NCBI RefSeq assembly: GCF_040822065.1
Contig: NZ_CP162005.1
Coordinates: 4,960,001-5,024,000 of the forward strand
Source: Pedobacter sp. WC2423
GTDB lineage: Bacteria > Bacteroidota > Bacteroidia > Sphingobacteriales > Sphingobacteriaceae
DNA length: 64,000 nt
Direction: 5' to 3'
How positions within the stretch are numbered: the stretch's first letter is position 1; every line of letters begins with the position of its first letter. The translations under genes and the position numbers were made by a program. Of this stretch, positions 33,694 through 41,592 are shown piece after piece. Under the pieces are notes generated by a model. That model had not been told where the DNA came from and made no database searches. It was given only the letters and a program-made list of their open reading frames with translations.

Positions 33694-35223
33694 ATGCTAG
33701 AAAAAATCATCATTATCGATTTTGGATCTCAATTCACACAATTGATAGCCCGCAGGGTGCGTGAGCTAAATGTTTATTGCGAAATACATCCATTTAATAA
33801 TATTCCGGAAACCTTATCAGATGTTAAAGGTATTATCTTTTCAGGTAGCCCATATTCTGTGCGTCAGGAAGATGCACCTCAAATTGATTTAACACGTTTT
33901 CATCAGAAATTTCCGGTGCTGGCTGTTTGTTATGGTGCACAATATCTTGCGCAGCATTCGGGCGGTGAAGTTCAGCCTTCTTCATCACGTGAATATGGCA
34001 GAGCGAACCTGAATTTTGTTCAGTCAACTAGTAAATTATTAAAAAATATAAATTTAAATTCTCAGGTTTGGATGTCACATGGTGATACGATCACTGTCGT
34101 TCCTGAAGCTTTTGAGATCATAGCAAGTACTGATAGTGTAAAAGTTGCCGGTTTCCATGTGAAAAACTCGGATACTTATGCCATTCAGTTCCACCCTGAA
34201 GTAACACACAGTACGGATGGAAAACAATTACTGGAAAACTTCCTGGTAGATATTTGCGGTTGCAGCCAGAACTGGACTGCGGATGCTTTTGTGGAAACTA
34301 CGATTGCTGCACTGAAAGAGAAGTTAGGTGACGATAAAGTTGTTTTAGGTCTTTCTGGTGGTGTGGATTCAAGTGTTGCAGCAATTCTTCTGCACAAAGC
34401 TATCGGAACTAACCTCCACTGTATTTTTGTAGACAATGGCTTATTGCGTAAAGATGAATATGCTGCGGTTCTGGAACAATACAAACATTTAGGGTTAAAT
34501 ATTAAAGGTGTTGATGCAAAGGACCGCTTTTTAAGTCAGCTTGCTGGTATTAAAGATCCTGAGTTGAAACGTAAAGCTATAGGCCGTGTATTCATCGAAG
34601 TATTTGATGATGCAGCGCATGAAGTACAGGATGTAAAATGGCTTGCACAGGGTACAATCTATCCTGATGTAATTGAGTCAATTTCTGTAAAAGGCCCTTC
34701 AGCAACTATTAAATCTCACCACAACGTTGGTGGTTTACCTGATTTCATGAAACTTAAAGTTGTGGAACCTTTGAATACTTTATTTAAAGATGAAGTAAGA
34801 AGAGTGGGTAAGTCATTAGGTTTGGAAGCGTTTATTTTAGGCCGTCACCCTTTCCCGGGCCCTGGTTTAGCGATTCGTATTCTGGGTGATGTGACCGAAG
34901 AAAAAGTAGCTATCCTTCAGGAAGCTGACGCTATCTATATTAATAATCTTAAAGAGGCAGGTTTATACGACCAGGTTTGGCAGGCAGGAGCAATATTCCT
35001 TCCGGTTCAATCAGTAGGTGTAATGGGCGATGAGCGTACTTACGAAAACGTAATCTGTCTTCGTGCTGTAGAATCTGTGGATGGGATGACTGCCGACTGG
35101 TGTCATTTACCTTATCCGGTTCTTGCGAAAATTTCTAATGAAATCATTAATAAAGTCAAAGGTATTAATAGGGTCGTATATGATATTAGTTCAAAACCAC
35201 CTGCAACGATTGAGTGGGAATAG
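33694..35223 (+). CDS. guaA: GMP synthase (glutamine-hydrolysing)
   Basis: Converts XMP to GMP. The class I glutaminase domain (1-190) has Cys79 in AVCYGAQ and the FHPEVTHS His/Glu pair near 169-171. The ATP pyrophosphatase P-loop is SGGVDSS near 219-225, and the C-terminal dimerisation domain is complete. 509 residues from the ATG at 33694; the TTG at 33688 lies inside a TAACTTTG word and is rejected. Its last codons overlap the next gene. Confidence 0.97.
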   Translation: MLEKIIIIDFGSQFTQLIARRVRELNVYCEIHPFNNIPETLSDVKGIIFSGSPYSVRQEDAPQIDLTRFHQKFPVLAVCYGAQYLAQHSGGEVQPSSSREYGRANLNFVQSTSKLLKNINLNSQVWMSHGDTITVVPEAFEIIASTDSVKVAGFHVKNSDTYAIQFHPEVTHSTDGKQLLENFLVDICGCSQNWTADAFVETTIAALKEKLGDDKVVLGLSGGVDSSVAAILLHKAIGTNLHCIFVDNGLLRKDEYAAVLEQYKHLGLNIKGVDAKDRFLSQLAGIKDPELKRKAIGRVFIEVFDDAAHEVQDVKWLAQGTIYPDVIESISVKGPSATIKSHHNVGGLPDFMKLKVVEPLNTLFKDEVRRVGKSLGLEAFILGRHPFPGPGLAIRILGDVTEEKVAILQEADAIYINNLKEAGLYDQVWQAGAIFLPVQSVGVMGDERTYENVICLRAVESVDGMTADWCHLPYPVLAKISNEIINKVKGINRVVYDISSKPPATIEWE

Positions 35224-36415
35224 ATTCTGGTGTCTGCTATTGATTTGTTGCGGCCTGGCGGCCTGTTCGCCAAAAACCAGGACAAATAAGTCACCTCAAA
35301 AAGAAACCAGAAATAAAGAAGACAAAAAGGATGCAGCCTCAGAGAAGAAATTCACTGAGGCTAATATTTCTTTACTGATCCCGCTTAACCTGAACAGTGC
35401 CAGAATTAAAGCTGGTCATAAAGCTGAACTGGAAAAGTCTGCGATGGCCATTGATTTTTATCAGGGCTTTAAAATGGGAATCGACTCTGCAGCCGCAGCA
35501 GGCATGAACTTTAAAGTAAAGGTGCTGGACACGCGTGATAATAATGCGCACATTACTTCTTTGCTGAAGTCTGGCCAGATTACGGGTACGAATTTAATTA
35601 TCGGCCCTGTATTTCCTGATGGGGTTAAGTTTATAACCAATTATTCTATCGCCAATAATATTCCTGTGGTTTCGCCGCTGGCCGCTACACATCCTGATGA
35701 ATTCAATAATCCAAATCTGATCTCTATTGTCAATAATATTGAGCTGCATGCGGATAAAGTTGGTGATTATATCAGAAGAGAATACGATCCCGGAAAAACG
35801 ATAGTGGTGCTGATCAATCCAAAGAAATCCGCAGATGAAGTATTAGGCAATCCGTTGCGTAATTATTTCCAGAAGGGCAGAGGTTCACGTTATATTTTCC
35901 AGGAGTATGCTTCTGTATTTGCTATGGAAACAAAAATGGTGCCCGGTAAACAGTATGCGGTGCTGATTTCTTCTGCTGACAGGGCTTTTGTGGTAGGCAG
36001 CATAGATAAGCTGGCAAAGATGAAAACTGCGGGCAGCAATATTGAATTGTTTGGCCACCCGAACTGGAGCAAGCAAAATTACAATACTGAAAAATTACAG
36101 TTGCTGCGTACCAAAATTACCACTTCTTATTTTGTAGATTATAAGAGCCGGGATGTCATTAATTTTGTTAGAAAATACCGCCAGCTTAACAAATTTGAGC
36201 CTGGGGAATACTCTTTTAAAGGGTTTGATATTGGGTTTTTCTTCGGAAAACTGTTCGCTGAGCATGGTGCAGGTTATTTAAAGCATCTGACGCAGGAACA
36301 CTATGATGGATTAGAAAACTCTTTCCGCTTTATCAAAGATGATAAACTTGGTTATATCAATACCAGCTTATTCTTACTGGAATATAAAAACTTTGCTTTA
36401 AACCCGATAGAATAA
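35180..36415 (+). CDS. Periplasmic-binding-protein-like lipoprotein (type 1 fold)
   Basis: I start it at ATG 35180 (411 residues), 44 bp inside guaA; upstream ATG/TTG codons give longer leaders. The N-terminal hydrophobic stretch ends LAACSP, a lipobox with Cys about 30, then a Lys/Glu-rich linker. The body resembles the type 1 periplasmic binding fold used by branched-chain amino acid receptors: a DFYQGFKMGID helix, an IGPVFPDG loop and an IPVVSPLAA strand. Bacteroidota often have such a protein fused to LysM repeats; no LysM is seen here. It may sense a cell-wall or amino acid ligand; no ABC transporter genes are adjacent. Confidence 0.75.
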   Translation: MILVQNHLQRLSGNRFWCLLLICCGLAACSPKTRTNKSPQKETRNKEDKKDAASEKKFTEANISLLIPLNLNSARIKAGHKAELEKSAMAIDFYQGFKMGIDSAAAAGMNFKVKVLDTRDNNAHITSLLKSGQITGTNLIIGPVFPDGVKFITNYSIANNIPVVSPLAATHPDEFNNPNLISIVNNIELHADKVGDYIRREYDPGKTIVVLINPKKSADEVLGNPLRNYFQKGRGSRYIFQEYASVFAMETKMVPGKQYAVLISSADRAFVVGSIDKLAKMKTAGSNIELFGHPNWSKQNYNTEKLQLLRTKITTSYFVDYKSRDVINFVRKYRQLNKFEPGEYSFKGFDIGFFFGKLFAEHGAGYLKHLTQEHYDGLENSFRFIKDDKLGYINTSLFLLEYKNFALNPIE

Positions 36416-36450
36416 GGTTTAATCTACTGCTGAAAAACAATAAATACCGA

Positions 36451-37617
36451 ATGAAATTAGAATATCAGATACGTTCCTTTGAGGATGTCTTCAAGCAATA
36501 TGACGGAGTTTTACCTTTGCACAGGTTCCTGTTTACTTATTTTAAACAGCACAAGCAAATGGGCTCTTCAGACAGACGCTGGGTAACCCGCTATCTGTAT
36601 AGCTATTTCCGTTTGGGACAGGCACTGAAAAAAGAGAAACAGTTATTGCGCCTGGCAATTGCAGATTTCCTGTGTAATCAAACAGAGAGTCTGATGATCA
36701 ATCATTATCTGCCTCAGTTTAAAGAACAGTTGTTATTACCGGTACAAGCGAAGTTAAAACTGGTTGAAGATGCTTTCCCGGAATTTAAGTTAACGGAAGT
36801 GTTTGCTTTTACGGCTGAGTTGTCGGAAGGAATTGAAACTACAGATTTTTTACAGTCATTTTTCATTCAGCCAGATTTGTTTTTAAGGATTAAGGCCGCC
36901 CATCATCAAAAGATCTTCGATTTATTGGTTGCGGCGGAAGTAGCCGTGAAAGAAATCAGTGAAAAAACACTGGCTTTACCTAATGGAACGAAATTAGAGA
37001 AATTGTTGCCTGAAGATCAGTATTACCAGGTTCAGGATTTATCTTCTCAGAAAACGGGTGAATTCTTCGCTCCGCAGCCTTATGATTATTGGTGGGATGC
37101 TTGTGCCGCTTCTGGCGGAAAGTCTCTGTTGCTGCATGATATTCAGCCTAAAATAGAATTATTGGTGAGTGATGTCAGGGAGAATAGCCTGCATAACCTG
37201 GATGAACGTTTTGAAGCTGCCGGGATTAAGAAGTATCATAAAAAAGTACTGGATCTGTTACAGAATAATGAGCAGGACCTGCATGATTATGTGTTTGACG
37301 GGATTATCCTGGATGCACCCTGTACGGGGTCAGGGACCTGGGGCCGTACACCAGAAATGCTGGTTCATTTTGATGCGCATAAAATAGATTACTTCTCGAA
37401 GCTTCAGAAAAACATTGCAGAACGGGTTATAAAATATCTTAAAACGGGTAAACCGCTGCTTTATATTACCTGCTCAGTATTTAAGAAGGAAAATGAAGAG
37501 GTGATTGATTACCTGCTTGCTAATTTGCCACTGACACTGGAAAGTATGCAAAGCATTACAGGGTATAATGATAAGGCTGATACGATGTTTATTGCAAGGC
37601 TGATTAAAAAGGGTTAA
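36451..37617 (+). CDS. RsmB/NOL1-family rRNA (cytosine-C5) methyltransferase
   Basis: 388 residues. The N-terminal ~140 residues are helical and NusB/RsmB-like. The catalytic domain shows SAM motif I DACAASGGKS (about 216-225), motif IV DAPCTGSGTWGR (about 288-299) and motif VI with ITCSVF near 339-344. The two catalytic Cys (in PCTGSG and TCS) are present. Likely m5C formation in rRNA; the exact site is unknown. It converges with marC across a shared terminator. Confidence 0.92.
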   Translation: MKLEYQIRSFEDVFKQYDGVLPLHRFLFTYFKQHKQMGSSDRRWVTRYLYSYFRLGQALKKEKQLLRLAIADFLCNQTESLMINHYLPQFKEQLLLPVQAKLKLVEDAFPEFKLTEVFAFTAELSEGIETTDFLQSFFIQPDLFLRIKAAHHQKIFDLLVAAEVAVKEISEKTLALPNGTKLEKLLPEDQYYQVQDLSSQKTGEFFAPQPYDYWWDACAASGGKSLLLHDIQPKIELLVSDVRENSLHNLDERFEAAGIKKYHKKVLDLLQNNEQDLHDYVFDGIILDAPCTGSGTWGRTPEMLVHFDAHKIDYFSKLQKNIAERVIKYLKTGKPLLYITCSVFKKENEEVIDYLLANLPLTLESMQSITGYNDKADTMFIARLIKKG

Positions 37618-37629
37618 TAGATTTCAATG

Positions 37630-37678
37630 GATAAAAAAAGGGTTTGTCTGAAATTTTCAGACAAACCCTTTTTTTATC
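37630..37678. terminator. Bidirectional terminator hairpin
   Basis: A stem of 20 or more bp: 37630-37650 pairs with 37658-37678, including A7/T7 runs at the base. It lies between converging genes. Confidence 0.92.
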
Positions 37679-37687
37679 ATAGCGGCA

Positions 37688-38254
37688 TTATAGCCCTGTA
37701 TTACTTCTGAATAGCTTGATTGCAATAGCGAGCAGGATGACGCCAAATGCCTTTCTCAAAACGTTTAAACCTGATTTTCCAAATAGCTTTTCCAGACGTT
37801 CGGTATTCTTTAATACAAAATAAACAAATGTCATATTGATCAGGATACCTACAATGATGTTTTGCGTATCGTATTCAGTTTTCAGGGAAAGTAGTGTCGT
37901 CATAGTTCCTGCACCTGCAATCAGCGGAAAGGCTAAAGGAACGATAGAAACTGTTTCGGGAGCGTCTTCGTGAAAAAGGGTAAGCCCTAATACCATTTCC
38001 ATAGCAATACAAAAGATAACCAGTGAGCCGGCAATAGCGAAGGATTGTACATCCAGTCCAATAATCTTTAACAGGGTTTCTCCTGCGAACAGGAAAATAA
38101 TCATCAGTGAAGTGGCTACAATTGTCGCTTTTTCTGACTCAATATGACCAGCTTTTCTGCGGAGCTGAATCACCACTGGAATTGCACCTAATATGTCAAT
38201 GATCGCAAACAAAACCATTGAGGTGGAGAGTATTTGACTTAGATTGAATTTCAT
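37688..38254 (-). CDS. MarC-family integral membrane protein
   Basis: 188 residues and six predicted helices. The opening contains IIDILGAIPV, and the middle PLAFPLIAGAGTMTTLL matches the MarC/YchE family. The function is unknown (the old link to multiple antibiotic resistance was not upheld). Single gene between terminators at 37630-37678 and 38276-38331. Confidence 0.9.
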   Translation of the reverse strand: MKFNLSQILSTSMVLFAIIDILGAIPVVIQLRRKAGHIESEKATIVATSLMIIFLFAGETLLKIIGLDVQSFAIAGSLVIFCIAMEMVLGLTLFHEDAPETVSIVPLAFPLIAGAGTMTTLLSLKTEYDTQNIIVGILINMTFVYFVLKNTERLEKLFGKSGLNVLRKAFGVILLAIAIKLFRSNTGL

Positions 38255-38275
38255 GGTGTTTTTTTGTGTAAATGT

Positions 38276-38331
38276 AAAATGAATAAAATAAAAAAGCCAC
38301 TTATAAGTGGCTTTTTTATTTTATTCATTTT
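38276..38331. terminator. 56-bp perfect palindrome, terminator of the permease gene
   Basis: 38276-38303 is the exact reverse complement of 38304-38331, with GCCACTTATAAGTGGC at the centre and A/T-rich outer arms. It ends the permease transcript 10 bp after its stop and stands just before the marC start. Confidence 0.92.
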
Positions 38332-38340
38332 AGAGCATGC

Positions 38341-39825
38341 TTATTTTAATAAGCTGTCATTATATTCATTTCTGATCTTGCTATGTTTCTTACTGTAAGC
38401 GTAATAGATAATTACACCCAGTCCCATCCATATTGCCAGACGTTCCCAGCTTACGATAGGAAGAGAAGCCATCATCAGTACACAAACTACAATACCTAAG
38501 ATAGGGATCAAAGGAACCCATGGGGTACGGAAAGGTCTTTCCAGTTCAGGGTTGGTTTTTCTTAAAATCAGCACACCAATACAAACCAGAGAGAAGGCAA
38601 ACAAAGTACCGATACTTACCATGTGACCTAAGTCTGATACGGGTACAAATCCTGTGAAAATACTTACAAAAACCATAAAAACAAGGTTAGTTTTCCATGG
38701 AGTCTGATTTTTAGGGTGAAGATCTGAGAATATTTTAGGCAATAATCCATCTTTACTCATGCTGTAGAATACACGGCTCTGACCTAATAACATCACCAGA
38801 ATTACTGAAGTGTAACCAGCAAGAATGGCAATCATTAAAAAGCGGTTTAAGAAGGTATATCCTGTTTGGGCAAAGGCCGTGGCAACTGGTTTGGCATCAC
38901 CAGCAAATTTGGTGTAGTTTTCCAATCCTGTCATCACGTAGGAGAACAATACATATAATAAAGTACAAACGATCAATGAACCGATAATACCGACTGGCAT
39001 CCCTTTTTGTGGGTTTTTAGCTTCCTGTGCTGCTGTACTTACGGCATCAAAACCGATAAAGGCAAAGAATACAACACCTGCACCACGTAATACACCGCTA
39101 ATACCGAAGTGTCCGAAGTCATCACTTGAAAAGAATTCCATGAATCCTCTTGTACCTGCTTTTACAGCATCTTCACCTGGGTTAACCGGGATGAACGGGT
39201 GGTGATTGGCTGGGTTGATAAAGCTCCATCCTAAAATAATGAAGATCAATACCACAGCTACTTTTACAATCACCAAAACGTTATTGACAGAGGATGAGTC
39301 TTTGGTACCTCTCATCAATAACAGCGATAATAAACAAACAATAACAATTGCTGGTACATTGATTATTCCACCTTCCCATGGGCCATGTAACAGGTTTTGA
39401 GGGAAATGTATACTGAATTCGAGCAGGAACTGAGAGAAGTATTGTGACCAGCTGGAAGCAACGGTAGCGGCACTTAATGCATACTCAAGGACTAAATCCC
39501 ATCCAATGATCCAGGCCATAAATTCTCCCATAGTAGCATAAGAGTAGGTATAGGCACTACCTGCCACTGGAATCATAGAAGCAAATTCTGCATAACAAAG
39601 ACCTGCAAATCCACAACCAACTGCAGCGATGATGAAAGAGAGTATTACTGCCGGACCAGCATTATCAGCTGCTGCTATACCTGTAAGGGAGAATAATCCT
39701 GCACCAATAATAGCACCAACGCCTAAGGCAACTAAGTTGAAACTGGTTAAAGAACGTTTTAGTGTACCCTCGCCACTCTCATTTGCCTCAGCTAATAGTT
39801 GTGGGATAGATTTTTTAAATAACAT
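38341..39825 (-). CDS. APC-family amino acid permease (tandem copy A)
   Basis: 494 residues, about 12 helices. Helix 1 has the substrate-site pattern GVGAIIGAGLF, helix 3 reads PVAGSAYTYSYATMGEF, and helix 8 FFAFIGFDAVS. Resembles the cationic amino acid transporter (CAT/YfnA-like) group; substrate unknown. It is nearly the same protein as the next gene (39998-41470), with differences scattered mostly as conservative changes and at the C-terminus. The upstream regions are also alike, so the pair is a tandem duplication. Confidence 0.95.
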   Translation of the reverse strand: MLFKKSIPQLLAEANESGEGTLKRSLTSFNLVALGVGAIIGAGLFSLTGIAAADNAGPAVILSFIIAAVGCGFAGLCYAEFASMIPVAGSAYTYSYATMGEFMAWIIGWDLVLEYALSAATVASSWSQYFSQFLLEFSIHFPQNLLHGPWEGGIINVPAIVIVCLLSLLLMRGTKDSSSVNNVLVIVKVAVVLIFIILGWSFINPANHHPFIPVNPGEDAVKAGTRGFMEFFSSDDFGHFGISGVLRGAGVVFFAFIGFDAVSTAAQEAKNPQKGMPVGIIGSLIVCTLLYVLFSYVMTGLENYTKFAGDAKPVATAFAQTGYTFLNRFLMIAILAGYTSVILVMLLGQSRVFYSMSKDGLLPKIFSDLHPKNQTPWKTNLVFMVFVSIFTGFVPVSDLGHMVSIGTLFAFSLVCIGVLILRKTNPELERPFRTPWVPLIPILGIVVCVLMMASLPIVSWERLAIWMGLGVIIYYAYSKKHSKIRNEYNDSLLK

Positions 39826-39879
39826 AAGTTAATGGATAGTTTTAAGTTTTTTGTTTTTAGGATAGGGTTAATTCAATTT

Positions 39880-39917
39880 CAAACCTAATTAAAATATATT
39901 TAAAAATAAAAGGGATT
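39880..39917. repeat. 38-bp direct repeat, copy 1 (duplication boundary)
   Basis: Identical to 41513-41550. Both copies lie upstream of a permease gene and run into the left arm of a terminator that serves the gene before it. This marks the unit that was duplicated. Confidence 0.9.
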
Positions 39918-39939
39918 CTCGCTGAAAATCCCTTTTATT
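39905..39939 (-). terminator. Terminator after permease copy B
   Basis: 13-bp stem (39905-39917 with 39927-39939) with a 9-nt loop; A/T tracts flank it on both sides. It ends the 39998-41470 gene. Confidence 0.88.
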
Positions 39940-39997
39940 CAATATAATATATGGAGCAATCAAGGATTAACCTTGTGTGTGTCACCGATATAAATGT

Positions 39998-41470
39998 TTA
40001 TCCTTTGTACTCTTTTCTGATCTTACTGTGTTTTTTACTGTAAGCCATATAAATGATTACACCTAAAGCCATCCAGATCGCTAAACGTTCCCAGCTTACA
40101 ATTGGTAGGGAAGCCATCATCAGTACACAAACAATAATACCCATAACAGGTACGAACGGAACCCATGGGGTACGGAAAGGTCTGTCCAGTCCAGGATCTG
40201 TTTTTCTTAAAATCAATACACCAATACAAACTAATGAGAAAGCAAATAAAGTACCGATACTCACCATGTGCCCTAAGTCTGATACCGGAACAAAACCTGC
40301 AAAAATACTAACGAAGACCATGAATGCCAGGTTGGTTTTCCATGGAGTCTGATTTTTAGGATGTAATTCTGAGAATACTTTAGGCAATAATCCGTCTTTA
40401 CTCATACTGTAGAATACACGGCTTTGTCCTAAGAGCAGTACCAGTATTACTGAGGTATAACCAGCAAGAATGGCTATCATTAAAAAGCGGTTTAAGAAAG
40501 TATATCCTGTTTGCGCGAAGGCTGTAGCAACTGGTTTGGCATCACCGGCAAATTTGGTATAGTTTTCCAGTCCTGTCATCACGTAGGAGAACAATACATA
40601 TAATAAGGTACAGACAACCAATGAACCGATAATACCGATTGGCATCCCTTTTTGTGGGTTTTTAGCTTCCTGTGCTGCTGTACTAACGGCATCAAAACCG
40701 ATAAAGGCAAAGAAAACAACACCTGCACCACGCAGAATTCCACTGATACCGAAGTGTCCGAAGTCATCACTGGCAAAGAATTCAAAGAAACCTTTAGTCC
40801 CTGCTTTAACAGCTTCTTCACCTGGGTTAACCGGGATGAACGGGTGGTGATTGGCTGGGTTGATAAAGCTCCATCCTAAAACAATAAAGATCAGGACTAC
40901 AGAAACTTTCACAATAACCAATACGTTATTGACAGAGGAAGAGTCTTTGGTACCTCTCATCAGCAGTAAGGATAATAAACAAACGATTATAATTGCCGGC
41001 AGATTGACAATTCCACCTTCCCATGGTCCGTGTAACAGGCTCGTGGGGAAATGGATGCCGAATTCCAGCAGGAACTGAGAGAAATATTGAGACCAGCTGG
41101 AGGCAACTGTAGCTGAACCTAATGCATATTCAAGGACTAAATCCCATCCAATAATCCAGGCCATAAATTCTCCCATAGTAGCATAAGAGTAAGTATAGGC
41201 ACTACCTGCCACTGGAATCATAGAAGCAAATTCTGCATAACAAAGACCTGCAAATCCACAACCAACTGCGGCAATGATGAAAGACAGGATTACCGCCGGG
41301 CCAGCATTATCTGCTGATGCAATACCTGTAAGGGAGAATAATCCTGCACCAATAATAGCACCGACGCCTAAGGCTACGAGATTGAAACTGGTTAGGGTAC
41401 GCTTTAAAGTGCCCTCGCCACTCTCATTTGCTTCAGCTAATAGTTGTGGGATAGATTTTTTAAATAACAT
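39998..41470 (-). CDS. APC-family amino acid permease (tandem copy B)
   Basis: 490 residues, same topology and motifs as copy A. Clear differences are few, for example FGIHFPTSLLHG versus the copy A loop, and a shorter C-terminus ending KEYKG. The two genes share an upstream repeat and each has its own terminator, so they can be transcribed separately. Keeping two near-identical permeases may raise dosage or allow separate control; that is inference. Confidence 0.95.
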   Translation of the reverse strand: MLFKKSIPQLLAEANESGEGTLKRTLTSFNLVALGVGAIIGAGLFSLTGIASADNAGPAVILSFIIAAVGCGFAGLCYAEFASMIPVAGSAYTYSYATMGEFMAWIIGWDLVLEYALGSATVASSWSQYFSQFLLEFGIHFPTSLLHGPWEGGIVNLPAIIIVCLLSLLLMRGTKDSSSVNNVLVIVKVSVVLIFIVLGWSFINPANHHPFIPVNPGEEAVKAGTKGFFEFFASDDFGHFGISGILRGAGVVFFAFIGFDAVSTAAQEAKNPQKGMPIGIIGSLVVCTLLYVLFSYVMTGLENYTKFAGDAKPVATAFAQTGYTFLNRFLMIAILAGYTSVILVLLLGQSRVFYSMSKDGLLPKVFSELHPKNQTPWKTNLAFMVFVSIFAGFVPVSDLGHMVSIGTLFAFSLVCIGVLILRKTDPGLDRPFRTPWVPFVPVMGIIVCVLMMASLPIVSWERLAIWMALGVIIYMAYSKKHSKIRKEYKG

Positions 41471-41512
41471 AGTAAGTTTCGTTGTTTATTTTTTTATGGG
41501 TTAGTTCAGGAC

Positions 41513-41550
41513 CAAACCTAATTAAAATATATTTAAAAATAAAAGGGATT
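41513..41550. repeat. 38-bp direct repeat, copy 2
   Basis: Identical to 39880-39917; see there. Offset between copies is 1,633 bp, close to the permease start-to-start distance of 1,645 bp. Confidence 0.9.
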
Positions 41551-41572
41551 TGTTTTGGAAATCCCTTTTATT
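41538..41572 (-). terminator. Terminator after hppA
   Basis: 13-bp stem (41538-41550 with 41560-41572), same arms as the terminator at 39905-39939 but a different loop. It ends the pyrophosphatase gene. Confidence 0.88.
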
Positions 41573-41592
41573 CAGAACAATATATGGATTGA

